Shown here: positions 8,173 to 16,538 of the stretch, in pieces
Layout of the letters: each line of letters opens with the position of its first letter
Position numbering within the stretch: the first letter of the stretch is position 1
NCBI GenBank assembly: GCA_949298795.1
Contig: CASFXV010000001.1
Span: 116,963 to 180,962, forward strand
From: an uncultured bacterium
GTDB lineage: Bacteria; Elusimicrobiota; Elusimicrobia; Elusimicrobiales; Elusimicrobiaceae
Direction of reading: 5' to 3'
Length of the DNA stretch: 64,000 bases
Notes under the pieces: model-generated
Told to the model about the DNA's origin: nothing
Database searches by the model: none
What the model saw: only the letters and a program-made list of their open reading frames with translations
Position numbers and translations under genes: made by a program

Positions 8173-9048
8173 ATGACACAAAATTTATCGTCCTCCGCGC
8201 TGGTTAAACCCGCGGTGAAAGACGCAAAAGCGGAAGCCGATATTCCGGCTTCTTACGGCAAGACTGAAAGCTACCTTTTGCCTAAAGACCCGGCCTGGCT
8301 GTTTCTGTTTTGGGAAATTACCGCCGCTACCATTGAATGCATCAAAAGCCAATACAGCGCCGACGTATTAAACGCCGCTAAAACCATTATCCGTTTATAC
8401 GACGTAACCGGCATCAGCTATTTTGACGGCACCAACGCCGTTCAATTTTATGATATGCCCGTTATTTTTGAAGCCCGCAGCTGGTACATCAACGCGCCGG
8501 CAACCGGCCGAAGCTACGTGGCGGATTTGGGCTACCTGACGGCGGACGGCCGCTTTATTTTAGTGGCCCGCAGCAACCAAACCCTGCTGCCCCCGGGCAA
8601 AATTTCCGATATCATTGACGACAAGTGGATGATTGTGGAGGGCGACTTCCAAAAATTATTGAAACTTTCCGGGGCGGATTACATCGGCCTGGGCGCCAGC
8701 GAGCTGATGCAGGTAATCGGCCAACGCTGGAAACTGACCCAGCTGCCTTCTTCCGGCACGCCTACGTCTTGGTCTTCCTTTGCTTTGCACTTGGAAAAAC
8801 CGGAGAAAAAAGAGGACGAAGATATTTGGCTGAAAGCGGATTGCGAAATCATCATTTACGGTTCCGCCTCCAGAAACGCCACCGTGTCCATCAACGGCCA
8901 AATTATTGAATTAAAGGAAGGCAAATTCTCTATCCGCCAACACCTGCCCGCCGGCAGCGTGGTGGACTTGCCCATCAAGGCCCAAAACGCCAAAGGGGAT
9001 AAAGTCCGCCAAATCAACATAAAAGCGCTTCGCGAACAGGGGAAATAA
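8173..9048 (+). CDS. DUF4912 domain protein
   Basis: A 291-residue protein without a signal peptide. Residues 30-165 match the DUF4912 pattern: SYLLPKDPAWLFLFWEI, then RLYDVTG and the RSWYINAPATGRSYVADLGY segment, where Trp and Tyr residues suggest a carbohydrate-binding-like beta sandwich. The C-terminal third is rich in beta strands and ends with a short Ig-like stretch (about 215-290). DUF4912 proteins often sit beside a GH57 enzyme, as here, where the next start is 1 nt away. I infer that it binds glycan chains or positions the branching enzyme; no activity has been shown from the sequence. Confidence 0.88.
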   Translation: MTQNLSSSALVKPAVKDAKAEADIPASYGKTESYLLPKDPAWLFLFWEITAATIECIKSQYSADVLNAAKTIIRLYDVTGISYFDGTNAVQFYDMPVIFEARSWYINAPATGRSYVADLGYLTADGRFILVARSNQTLLPPGKISDIIDDKWMIVEGDFQKLLKLSGADYIGLGASELMQVIGQRWKLTQLPSSGTPTSWSSFALHLEKPEKKEDEDIWLKADCEIIIYGSASRNATVSINGQIIELKEGKFSIRQHLPAGSVVDLPIKAQNAKGDKVRQINIKALREQGK

Positions 9049-9049
9049 C

Positions 9050-10675
9050 ATGGCAGAAGAAAAAGGCTATCTAGCACTTGTATTACACGCGCATTTGCCG
9101 TTTATCAAACACCCCGAATACCCGGACTTCTTAGAAGAAGACTGGTTCTATGAAGCCATGGTGGAAACCTACCTGCCGCTTCTGAACGTGTTTGAAAATT
9201 TAACCAACGAGGGGACGGACTTCCGCTTAACCATGTCCCTCACGCCGCCTTTGTGCAATATGATGTCGGACCCGCTTTTAATAGACCGCTTCCGCCATTA
9301 TTTAAACCAACGGGTGGAGCTTTCCGGCAAAGAAATAGAGCGCACCCGCGGTACGGAATTTGAAGCCGTGGCCAAGATGTATTATGATAAATTCCGCCGC
9401 TACCAAGACTTGTTTGAAAACCGCTACCACGGGCGGATTTTGGAAGGATTTAAAAAATTCCAAGATATGGGCAAGCTGGAAATTATCACCTGCTGCGCCA
9501 CCCACGGCTATTTGCCCTTAATGGTGCATAAAGAAAGCGTAAACGCCCAAATCAAAATTGCCGCCAACGACTACCGCAGCCGCTTTGGCCGCAGCCCGCG
9601 CGGCATTTGGCTGGCGGAATGCGCCTATAACCCGGGGGACGATAAGTTCCTGCGTGATGAAGGCATCCGCTTCTTCTTTACCGAATCCCACGGCATTTTA
9701 CACGGCACTCCGCGCCCCAAATACGGCATTTACGCCCCCGTATACTGCCCGCAAACGGACGTAGCCGCCTTTGCGCGCGATATGGAGTCCGCCCAACAAG
9801 TATGGAGCGCCGAATCCGGCTATCCCGGTGACGCCAGATACCGTGAATTTTACCGCGATTTAGGGTATGACTTGGATTACGATTACATCAAACCCTACCT
9901 GCACAGCGACGGCGTACGCCGCAACATCGCCATGAAATACTATAAAATTACCGGCAAAGTGCCCTTGAACCAAAAACAGGCCTACAACCCGCATGAAGCG
10001 CGCGAAGTGGCCGCCGTACACGCCGGCAATTTTATGTTCAACCGCCAGAAACAAATTGAATATTTAAGCACTTTGCTGGACCGCAAACCGCTGGTTGTTT
10101 CTATGTACGACGCCGAACTTTACGGCCACTGGTGGTACGAAGGGATAGACTTTTTGGAATATCTCTTTAAAAAGATTTATTACGACCAGACGGACATCAA
10201 ACTGATTACTCCCAGTGAATACTTGGCAAAATATCCCGTCAACCAAACGGTGCAGCCTTCCATGTCCTCCTGGGGGGATAAAGGCTATCACGACGTGTGG
10301 CTTAACAGCGGAAACGACTGGATTTACCGTCATTTAATCAAAGCGGCCGAACGCATGATGGAAATGGCCAACCAGTTCCCCAATGCGGACGGGCTGCTGC
10401 GCCGGGCGCTTAACCAACTGGCCAGAGAATTGCTGTTAATGCAGTCTTCCGACTGGGCCTTCCTGATGACCACCGGTACCGCTAAGGAATATTCCACCAA
10501 GCGCACCAAAGACCACATACAGCGCTTTAATGAGCTGTATGAGCAAATCAAAGGCAACCGCATTAACGAAGCCTATGTGTATGAACTGGAACAGAAAGAT
10601 TCTATTTTCCAACAAATAGACTATAACCACTATTCCAGCGCTTCCAAAGAAGCGGTATTAAAGAAATACCAATAA
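9050..10675 (+). CDS. GH57 family 1,4-alpha-glucan branching enzyme (DUF1957)
   Basis: A 541-residue cytoplasmic glycoside hydrolase family 57 enzyme with the C-terminal helical DUF1957 region. The GH57 opening motif is HAHLPF. The nucleophile is E190 in GIWLAECAY and the acid/base is D354 in SMYDAELYGHWWYEG, fitting the geometry of characterised archaeal branching enzymes (E183 and D354). It would transfer glucan segments to alpha-1,6 branch points in glycogen. It is translated right behind the DUF4912 gene (1-nt gap) and closed by a terminator at 10692-10725. Glucanotransferase activity is an alternative within the family. Confidence 0.92.
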   Translation: MAEEKGYLALVLHAHLPFIKHPEYPDFLEEDWFYEAMVETYLPLLNVFENLTNEGTDFRLTMSLTPPLCNMMSDPLLIDRFRHYLNQRVELSGKEIERTRGTEFEAVAKMYYDKFRRYQDLFENRYHGRILEGFKKFQDMGKLEIITCCATHGYLPLMVHKESVNAQIKIAANDYRSRFGRSPRGIWLAECAYNPGDDKFLRDEGIRFFFTESHGILHGTPRPKYGIYAPVYCPQTDVAAFARDMESAQQVWSAESGYPGDARYREFYRDLGYDLDYDYIKPYLHSDGVRRNIAMKYYKITGKVPLNQKQAYNPHEAREVAAVHAGNFMFNRQKQIEYLSTLLDRKPLVVSMYDAELYGHWWYEGIDFLEYLFKKIYYDQTDIKLITPSEYLAKYPVNQTVQPSMSSWGDKGYHDVWLNSGNDWIYRHLIKAAERMMEMANQFPNADGLLRRALNQLARELLLMQSSDWAFLMTTGTAKEYSTKRTKDHIQRFNELYEQIKGNRINEAYVYELEQKDSIFQQIDYNHYSSASKEAVLKKYQ

Positions 10676-10691
10676 TAAACCTTATGTGAAT

Positions 10692-10725
10692 AAAACCCCG
10701 GCTGATTGCCGGGGTTTTATTTTTT
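10692..10725 (+). terminator. Intrinsic terminator after GH57 gene
   Basis: AAAACCCCGGC-tgatt-GCCGGGG-TTTTATTTTTT hairpin 17 nt after the stop codon. Confidence 0.93.
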
Positions 10726-11100
10726 AAAAGGCAGATCTTTCCACAAAACACCTGCTAACTGCCCCAAAATGGCCTCCTAAAGCTTCTACTTTTTAAAACA
10801 TAAAAATAAAACGATGCGCTATTCTTCCCAGCCCATAAAACACCGGGCCGTCCTCCGGCTTGAGCGGATTTCCCCGTAAAGGCGCCGCTTCCACTCCGCC
10901 CCGCGTTAAACGATCCCCTCCGGTTCTAGCGCCTGGCCGGGGCTATGAAAACAGGGGCCCATGCCAGAATTTCTCATCTCCTGCCTCATAAAAAGTGCAG
11001 CCTTTTCAAATCAATAACAAAAAAATTAGGCCCAAAGACCCAAAATGCTTTGGGTCTAAAGACACTGGTTTGCACCTGATGAGTTTATTAGACTGAAAGT
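10726..11100. other. Gene-free interval with GC-rich core and a 9-bp palindrome
   Basis: No convincing gene. The first 115 nt are AT-rich. 10840-10960 is GC-rich and can form several hairpins, for example CC(t)CCGG with CCGGGG around 10915-10942 and GCGGA with TCCGC around 10864-10898. A minus-strand frame is open for about 50 codons (10793-10942) but lacks a start and a ribosome-binding site. A perfect inverted repeat (AGACCCAAA/TTTGGGTCT, 4-nt loop) lies at 11036-11057 and a TATTAG -10-like box at 11086-11091, just before the gene at 11101. Confidence 0.5.
11036..11057. repeat. Perfect 9-bp inverted repeat upstream of gene at 11101
   Basis: AGACCCAAA, loop ATGC, TTTGGGTCT. There is no T tract after it, so it is not a simple terminator. 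It lies 43 nt before the start codon and could be an operator or an mRNA hairpin. Confidence 0.6.
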
Positions 11101-12252
11101 ATGAAGAAAATTACCTTATGTTTAACTTTTATTTTAAGCGTTTGCTGCGCTTTTTGTGCTACCGGCCCGGGCAATGGGAAGAGAGCCCTCCGGCGTGTAG
11201 CAAAGCAACTAACCCCCTCCTCTTCCAAGACGGCCATTAAAGCGGAAAAAACCTTGTCAGAAATAAACCGGGAAACACAGCGCCTGTATTCCGGCGCCAC
11301 TTACCGGCACCTGGGGCAAAAGTTAGATATCGTCATGTCGCCCTCCCCTTTTAAGCAATTATTAAACCGCCACCAGGCTTACCAACACGAAATTAATGTG
11401 ATGACGGAAATTCTTCCCCGTGCTATGGCTTTGCATGCCAAATCCAAACCTTCAGAGGTGGCGTGGGTGGAATTGTTAATTAAAGACCAGGTAATTAACC
11501 AAACCCTGTCCAAGACTTTGCTTCAACTGCTGGAAAACAAAGACTATAAACAGTTAGCCCAAGAATTGTCAGATTATTATGCCATTCCGCTTGACCGGGA
11601 TTTGGAAAACCTTTCCAAAAAAGATTTGCGGGAATTTGTGGTAAACAGCTCCTTAAATTACGCGCGCAACCACCCGCATAAACCCAATTTGCCTCTGCGG
11701 GAATTATTAAAATCTTGGAAAGTATCCGCCCGTACCAAAGAGCACTTGCGCAAATTTTTAGCCATACCGGAATTGTTGCATAACAACCCGGAAGAATTTA
11801 AAAAATTTGCCAGAGACGCCTATAACCAGCATCAGAAAGGGCTGAGCCAATCTATTAACGCCGCGGAAGTACAAGCCACTATACGCGCCTACTCCATAAC
11901 GTTGGAAGAACTGCGCGCCTTTGTGGCTAAAAACCACCGCCAGCCTATGTGGAATGCCCCCATCAAAGAAAGAAGACTGTATAATACGCTGCAGCTTATT
12001 TTAACGCGCAACGTCACCAATACTTTTCTTGAAACGGAAACCATTAAACGCCAAATACGGGAAGTACTAAACCAATATCCCAACCGCTCTTATTATGATT
12101 TTTTGAAAGACTTTAAAGAGTTTCACGCCAAACATCAAAGGCTGCCGCAATCTTTGCAGGAACGCCCCTCTGCCAGCCTGCATGAGCGCATGCTGTATGA
12201 TGAAATGGTGCGTCATATGTCGGACGGTACACTGACTTTACCCTTGAAATAA
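11101..12252 (+). CDS. Exported alpha-helical protein of unknown function
   Basis: A 383-residue protein I do not recognise. It has a signal peptide (about residues 1-20; cysteines at its end but no clean lipobox), a basic linker, then an almost wholly helical body. Two segments in the last third look alike: LRAFVAKNHRQP...KERRLYNTL (about residues 265-300) and FKEFHAKHQRLP...HERMLYDEM (about 343-378), sharing F-x-A-K-x-x-R-x-P followed by E-R-x-L-Y. This points to an internal duplication. No ribosome-binding site is evident; a TATTAG box 9 nt before the ATG may indicate a very short leader. It stands alone, between the 375-nt gap and a terminator. A surface or periplasmic structural role is only a guess. 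Confidence 0.75.
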   Translation: MKKITLCLTFILSVCCAFCATGPGNGKRALRRVAKQLTPSSSKTAIKAEKTLSEINRETQRLYSGATYRHLGQKLDIVMSPSPFKQLLNRHQAYQHEINVMTEILPRAMALHAKSKPSEVAWVELLIKDQVINQTLSKTLLQLLENKDYKQLAQELSDYYAIPLDRDLENLSKKDLREFVVNSSLNYARNHPHKPNLPLRELLKSWKVSARTKEHLRKFLAIPELLHNNPEEFKKFARDAYNQHQKGLSQSINAAEVQATIRAYSITLEELRAFVAKNHRQPMWNAPIKERRLYNTLQLILTRNVTNTFLETETIKRQIREVLNQYPNRSYYDFLKDFKEFHAKHQRLPQSLQERPSASLHERMLYDEMVRHMSDGTLTLPLK

Positions 12253-12280
12253 AAATTCCCCGGTTTTGCCGGGGAATTTT
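12253..12280. terminator. Bidirectional terminator between convergent genes
   Basis: AAAATTCCCCGG-ttttg-CCGGGGAATTTT, a perfect 12-bp stem between the helical protein gene and the prepilin-like gene. Confidence 0.92.
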
Positions 12281-12301
12281 CAAAATAGACGCTATCCGCA
12301 A

Positions 12302-12790
12302 TTACGGCAGCCGATACATGCTTCCTTCCAATACGCCACCCATGCTTTTACACACTCTTTCATGCCCGGTACAATAACGTGCGCCCGGTTTGGAAGAATG
12401 CTGTAAATACTGATAATAAGTTAACCCTTCAGGGAATACAACTGCCACCAAAGCAGCTGAAGATCCGGCCGTTACATCCGCCGTACCATTTAGCAAATCC
12501 ACCTTTACCCCCTGTTCATTTCTTACATATCCGTCATCTCCCGTATTGATCACAGAAAAGCTGGCTGGCATATCCACATCCAAAGCAGATATTTTCCCCG
12601 TGTATTTACCATTGGCCAAATAATAACTTTCTTCCGCATCCGCCAATGTTTTAACCAAAGGCATATAAGAACCCAAACGGCTTTTTTTAACGGCAACCTC
12701 ATACTGTGGCAAAGCAACCGCAGCCAATATGCCTATTATTAACACAACCACTAACAATTCTATTAAGGTAAATCCTGCATTTTTATTCAT
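12302..12790 (-). CDS. Type IV prepilin-like protein (pilin/pseudopilin)
   Basis: A 162-residue prepilin. The short basic leader ends at G6, followed by FTLIELLVVVLIIGILAAVA with E5 of the mature form, the standard class III signal cut and N-methylated by PilD. The hydrophobic helix continues to about residue 30 and is followed by ALPQYEVAVKKSR. The C-terminal domain has two cysteines (about residues 139 and 146) that may form a disulfide loop. The gene stands alone, with a GGGAGGG ribosome-binding site, so it may be one of several dispersed pilin paralogues, a pattern I associate with Elusimicrobium. Major pilin versus type II secretion pseudopilin cannot be told apart here. Confidence 0.93.
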   Translation of the reverse strand: MNKNAGFTLIELLVVVLIIGILAAVALPQYEVAVKKSRLGSYMPLVKTLADAEESYYLANGKYTGKISALDVDMPASFSVINTGDDGYVRNEQGVKVDLLNGTADVTAGSSAALVAVVFPEGLTYYQYLQHSSKPGARYCTGHERVCKSMGGVLEGSMYRLP

Positions 12791-12890
12791 GGATTGTATC
12801 CCTCCCTATGCTTTGTACAAAACCCACTATATCAAAAAAAAACAATGCAAGACCCCGTTAAACACTGGCGCTAAATGCGGTTATTACAAT

Positions 12891-12921
12891 AAAAACAGGC
12901 CGCTTAAAAGCGGCCTGTTTT
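12891..12921 (-). terminator. Intrinsic terminator of greA
   Basis: On the minus strand, AAAACAGGCCGCTT/AAGCGGCCTGTTTT hairpin followed by TTTTTA, 20 nt after the greA stop. Confidence 0.92.
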
Positions 12922-12941
12922 GTTATAAAATACGGAACAAA

Positions 12942-13412
12942 TTATTTGTATTCCAACTTCACCAATTTGTATTTTTTGGGCCCGCGGGGCAGAATGGCTT
13001 CAAATTCTTCCCCTTCTTTTTTACCCAAAACACCGCTGGCTAAAGGGGATTTTACAGACAACAGCCCTTTGTCCGGGTTAGATTCCATAGAACCCACCAA
13101 CGTATAGGTAAACTCAATATCGGCGGCTAAATCCTTAATGGTAACGGTGGCGCCAATGCGGGCTTCACTGCGGTCTACCGCCAAATCATCGGTAATTTCA
13201 GCGTTGCGGAGCTTCATTTCCAAATCATCAATGCGGCGCAAGGTTTCGGCCTGTTTTTCTTTGGCGGCATGGTATTCCGCGTTTTCTTTCAAGTCCCCCT
13301 GGGCGGCGGCCGCGCCGATTTCCTCAGACAGCTGGGCTTTTATCTCCTTTAACGCTTTTACTTCTTTTACTAAATCTTCGTATTTTTTGCGGCTAACGTA
13401 AAACTTTTCCAT
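12942..13412 (-). CDS. greA: Transcription elongation factor GreA
   Basis: A 156-residue factor that rescues backtracked RNA polymerase by stimulating transcript cleavage. The N-terminal coiled-coil hairpin carries the acidic tip D40/E43 in GDLKENAEY, equivalent to D41/E44 of E. coli. The C-terminal FKBP-like domain ends with LASGVLGKKEGEEFE and the PRGPKKYKLVKLEYK tail. It has its own terminator and is divergent from the S1C protease gene at 13499. An ATTATAAT element at 13484-13491 provides a -10 on both strands. Confidence 0.97.
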   Translation of the reverse strand: MEKFYVSRKKYEDLVKEVKALKEIKAQLSEEIGAAAAQGDLKENAEYHAAKEKQAETLRRIDDLEMKLRNAEITDDLAVDRSEARIGATVTIKDLAADIEFTYTLVGSMESNPDKGLLSVKSPLASGVLGKKEGEEFEAILPRGPKKYKLVKLEYK

Positions 13413-13483
13413 AAAACACTCCTGTTACACTAAAGTTTACAATTTATACTTACGCTTTTCAACCGCGCCAAAAGTTAAAATTT

Positions 13484-13491
13484 ATTATAAT
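13484..13491. promoter_or_regulatory. Symmetric -10 element (divergent greA / protease genes)
   Basis: The palindrome ATTATAAT contains TATAAT on each strand. The plus-strand box (13486-13491) ends 7 nt before the ATG at 13499; the minus-strand box would give greA a leader of about 65 nt. No good -35 is visible for either direction. Confidence 0.5.
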
Positions 13492-13498
13492 CGGTAAT

Positions 13499-14236
13499 AT
13501 GAAAATACTGCTTGCAGCCTTACTGCTTCTAGGGTATGTTACGCCGTTGGCGGAGGCAAAAACCCATGTGGAAATAGCGGATGAAAACGCCAAGTCCGTA
13601 GTGGCTGTTAATGTGATTAAAAAAGACGGCAGCACATTTACCGGTACAGGCTTTGTAGTGCACCCGGACGGGCTGATAGCCACCACCCGCCACGTAGCGG
13701 AAAACGCCCTGTATATGAATATTACTTTTAATACGGGGGCCGTTTCCGACGAGGCCAAACTGCTGTCCCAATCCCAAGAAGTAGATTTAGCTTTACTAAA
13801 AATACAGGCGGCTAACCTGCCCGTCATTACGCTGGCCGATTCAGACACGGCCCTCCCCGGGCAAATAATTACCGTTATTGGCAACCCCAGGCGCTTGCAA
13901 AACACGGTATCTTCCGGCTTAATCAGCCAAGTGCGTCAAAAAGCCAACGGCGTGCTTTGGCACCAAATCAGCGCGCCCATTTCCCCCAGCTCCAGCGGCA
14001 GCCCCGTATTTAATGAAAACGGGGAAGTAATATCCGTCGCCTTCGGCAGTTATAAAGGGGAAGGAAACCAAAATTTAAACTTTGCGGTCCCCTCCAACTA
14101 TTTAACCCAATTAATGGAAACGGCAGGATATTCCCCCATTATCCCCATGCAACAAACGCAGCCTACAAGCAATGCGTTTGTAAGGCATATTCAAAAATCC
14201 TGGCAGATCTTAAAACGCCTGCTGAAAATCAATTAA
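13499..14236 (+). CDS. Exported trypsin-like serine protease (S1C/HtrA-like, no PDZ)
   Basis: A 245-residue protein with a signal peptide (about residues 1-20, ending AEA). The chymotrypsin-fold triad is visible: H65 in TTRHV, D96 in VDLALLK and S166 in SSSGSPV. The oxyanion loop departs from the usual GNSGGP (S-S-S-G-S-P). Unlike DegP or DegS it has no PDZ domain; after the protease fold there is only a basic amphipathic tail (about 215-245). There is no Shine-Dalgarno, and TATAAT ends 7 nt upstream, suggesting a leaderless message. The next gene downstream is a large membrane-anchored protein (14347), a possible partner. A periplasmic quality-control or processing role is likely. Confidence 0.88.
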   Translation: MKILLAALLLLGYVTPLAEAKTHVEIADENAKSVVAVNVIKKDGSTFTGTGFVVHPDGLIATTRHVAENALYMNITFNTGAVSDEAKLLSQSQEVDLALLKIQAANLPVITLADSDTALPGQIITVIGNPRRLQNTVSSGLISQVRQKANGVLWHQISAPISPSSSGSPVFNENGEVISVAFGSYKGEGNQNLNFAVPSNYLTQLMETAGYSPIIPMQQTQPTSNAFVRHIQKSWQILKRLLKIN

Positions 14237-14346
14237 TTCCCCTTGAAAAATACCCTTTAAACGGGTAGACTATGAATAACCATTTGCGGGGGCGTTTTTA
14301 CGCGGCCCGGACAATGGAAGATTTTTATTTATGTCAGAGGCTGTAT

Positions 14347-16413
14347 ATGAAAAAAACCATTGGCAAAACTTTTTTAATTATATGTATATGCGCGTTGCTC
14401 ATCTTTTTACTTTTGCCGTTTCTGGAAACGCAAGAAACCGCCGGCGGCCAAGGGAAAAAAGCCGTTCCTCAGATTTTTACGTCTAACCCCCTTACGGAAC
14501 TGGTAAACCGGCTGGCTTCTTTATTTAAAAAGAAAAACAAACACCCCGCCCAAAACGCCGCTTTGGCAGAAAAAGTTGCAAATAAAGACGCTTTAAGCGA
14601 ACTATATGCGGACGTCCCGGCAGAAGTGGCAGCCCGTTACGCTATAGAAAGCGAGGAGGGCGGCAAAACACAAACCAGTTTGCTGCAAGCCACCAATTTT
14701 GATTACGGAAACGCCGCCATGCAGGATAAAGACGGAAACTGGGTATTGGTACGGCAAACGGCTCCCCAAGCCAACGCAAAAGGTATATACGAAATCAACA
14801 CAACCGACGACGCCTACGACCGATACGTAAGACAAGAGAGAGCTTCCCGCTTTACCCCGGGGCTGGACGCCCCTTCCCGCCCGGCCGATTCCGCACTGGC
14901 ACGCCTTTTAACGCCTATTAAGAATTTGCTTGGCAAAAAACAAAGCAACCCGGTGGAAACCATTCAGCGGGAACCAACCGCGCAGCCTGTAGCCACTTCC
15001 CAAGGGTTAGGCGGAAACCAAGACAAAACCCCCTCCCCGGATATTATCCGCAATACTTTTTCCCCGGCCGATCTTCCTTCAGGCTCAACACCTAGAATGA
15101 CAAGAAGAGCGCCTGCCGGGGGGGCTTCTGCTTCTACAGCGGGAAATGTTTATTCCGGCGGGGATTTATTTAACCCCATGCTGGCCATCACGCGCGCCAG
15201 CGACTGGATTGCAAACCATCAAGACGAAGAAGCTTCCGATGAGGAAAAACAAAACAACCAGCAAAAACTGGCAAACATCATTTCCCAAACAAAGGCTGAG
15301 CTTTCCAATAAATTAACCCGCCAAGTACGGGAAGACGCCGGAAGTACCCCCGCGTCGGACAGGCTCCCTACCACCATTGGCTGCAAAGGGGAAAGCGGCT
15401 CTTTTTACGTTGGCGGCACCGCTTCTTGTGATACCATTCCTTCCATTACGCAAGACCCTAACGCCTGGATGAGCGCGGAAGAACAAGACAAGCAAAACCA
15501 ACAAGGCAAACAAAAGCTGGTGGAAAAACTGAATTTGCCTGCCGGGCACCCGGCCTTGCCGGATGTGAACCTGCTGGTTGTATTGGGCAAAACAAAAAAC
15601 GTGCACCCCCCGGATATGGAAAACAATACAACAGACACGCCTGAACAAAAACAAGCCAAAGAAGCCATTTCCCGTATTTACGAGCTGATGCTGGAAAAAC
15701 AAAACTGCGCCAATGAAGAATGCTATTGGATACCTAACCAGCTGCAGCAATATCCCAGCGTGCGGGAAACGGTTATTTCCGCCGGTTTTAACTCGGTGGA
15801 AGATCCGCTGGGTTTATACAGCCAATGGGTACCGGAACTGGAACAGAAATTAGCGGAAGAAACCCAAGATGACGATTCAGGGGAACGTTTCATAACTATG
15901 AAAGAAGCTTTGTCCAAAAACGCCCCGGCCTATATCCCGGTAACACGCGCGCAAATGCAAGAACTGAACCGCCGCAATGATGACCGCAAGCTATTAAATC
16001 CCCAAACCCGCAAAGACCATATCATCTTTTACGTGGCAGACCCGCAAAACGCACGGGATATGTCCGACGTATTCCAAGAACACCCGGCCTTTTTGGTATG
16101 GGGCAAAGACGGCAGCGTGTTTGACCGCAGCGCCAATTTAAATACAGCCGCCCGGGCCGATATCTTGCAAAACGATTTAACCGAACGCGCCAAAGACATG
16201 GCGGTATTCGCCCAAGGGGTTATACAAGAACTGTATAGGGAAAACATCATTGACACTTCACGCCGCAAAGCCCAAAAAATAAGCACTATGAACGCTTCCC
16301 AGGCCACCCAAGCGCTGCAACAGAATTTACCGGACACACAAAAAAAGCCCTCCGGTAATAAAATCACAAACAGCAAAATCCCCGGGCTTCAGTTTGAAGA
16401 ATACAAACCATAA
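14347..16413 (+). CDS. Large membrane-anchored protein of unknown function
   Basis: A protein of 688 residues that I do not recognise. A longer frame begins at 14272, but the ATG at 14347 has AGAGG 6 nt upstream and begins directly with a signal-anchor (MKKTIGKTFLIICICALLIFLLL), so I choose it. The rest is soluble and polar, rich in Gln, Asn, Pro and Lys, with low-complexity linkers to about residue 330. A more ordered part follows, containing four cysteines (two around GCKGESGSFYVGG...SCD, two in NCANEECYW). The C-terminal quarter has a possible enzyme-like segment (IIFYVADPQ...FLVWGKDGSVFDRS) but no known catalytic motif. It lies 110 nt after the S1C protease gene and ends at a terminator. 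Confidence 0.8.
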   Translation: MKKTIGKTFLIICICALLIFLLLPFLETQETAGGQGKKAVPQIFTSNPLTELVNRLASLFKKKNKHPAQNAALAEKVANKDALSELYADVPAEVAARYAIESEEGGKTQTSLLQATNFDYGNAAMQDKDGNWVLVRQTAPQANAKGIYEINTTDDAYDRYVRQERASRFTPGLDAPSRPADSALARLLTPIKNLLGKKQSNPVETIQREPTAQPVATSQGLGGNQDKTPSPDIIRNTFSPADLPSGSTPRMTRRAPAGGASASTAGNVYSGGDLFNPMLAITRASDWIANHQDEEASDEEKQNNQQKLANIISQTKAELSNKLTRQVREDAGSTPASDRLPTTIGCKGESGSFYVGGTASCDTIPSITQDPNAWMSAEEQDKQNQQGKQKLVEKLNLPAGHPALPDVNLLVVLGKTKNVHPPDMENNTTDTPEQKQAKEAISRIYELMLEKQNCANEECYWIPNQLQQYPSVRETVISAGFNSVEDPLGLYSQWVPELEQKLAEETQDDDSGERFITMKEALSKNAPAYIPVTRAQMQELNRRNDDRKLLNPQTRKDHIIFYVADPQNARDMSDVFQEHPAFLVWGKDGSVFDRSANLNTAARADILQNDLTERAKDMAVFAQGVIQELYRENIIDTSRRKAQKISTMNASQATQALQQNLPDTQKKPSGNKITNSKIPGLQFEEYKP

Positions 16414-16414
16414 T

Positions 16415-16445
16415 AAAAAGGCCGCTGCTAACAGCGGCCTTTTTA
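16415..16445 (+). terminator. Intrinsic terminator after the 688-residue protein gene
   Basis: AAAAAGGCCGCTG-ctaa-CAGCGGCCTTTTT hairpin starting 2 nt after the stop codon. Confidence 0.94.
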
Positions 16446-16458
16446 TATAAAAATATAC

Positions 16459-16488
16459 TTTCCATTTCCTTCCAAAAACGGGTATAAT
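16459..16488 (+). promoter_or_regulatory. Predicted promoter of the 16.5-21.7 kb envelope operon
   Basis: TTTCCA (16459-16464), 18-nt spacer, TATAAT (16483-16488). The leader downstream contains an AAAGGGT/ACCCTTT hairpin (16498-16524) and an 11-codon reading frame that overlaps the first gene by ATGA. Confidence 0.6.
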
Positions 16489-16538
16489 TTATTAGCGAAA
16501 GGGTCTATGCCGTTTTTACCCTTTTTAAGGAGTTTTAT

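Noticed and set aside
10793..10942. Minus-strand open frame in the 375-nt gap
   Set aside because: No start codon with a ribosome-binding site and about 50 codons only.
12791..12890. Sigma-54 promoter before the prepilin-like gene
   Set aside because: A TTGCA is present, but the GG at the -24 position is missing at the required spacing.
14272..14346. Upstream ATG at 14272 for the 688-residue protein
   Set aside because: Weak ribosome-binding site and it would bury the signal-anchor; the ATG at 14347 has AGAGG.
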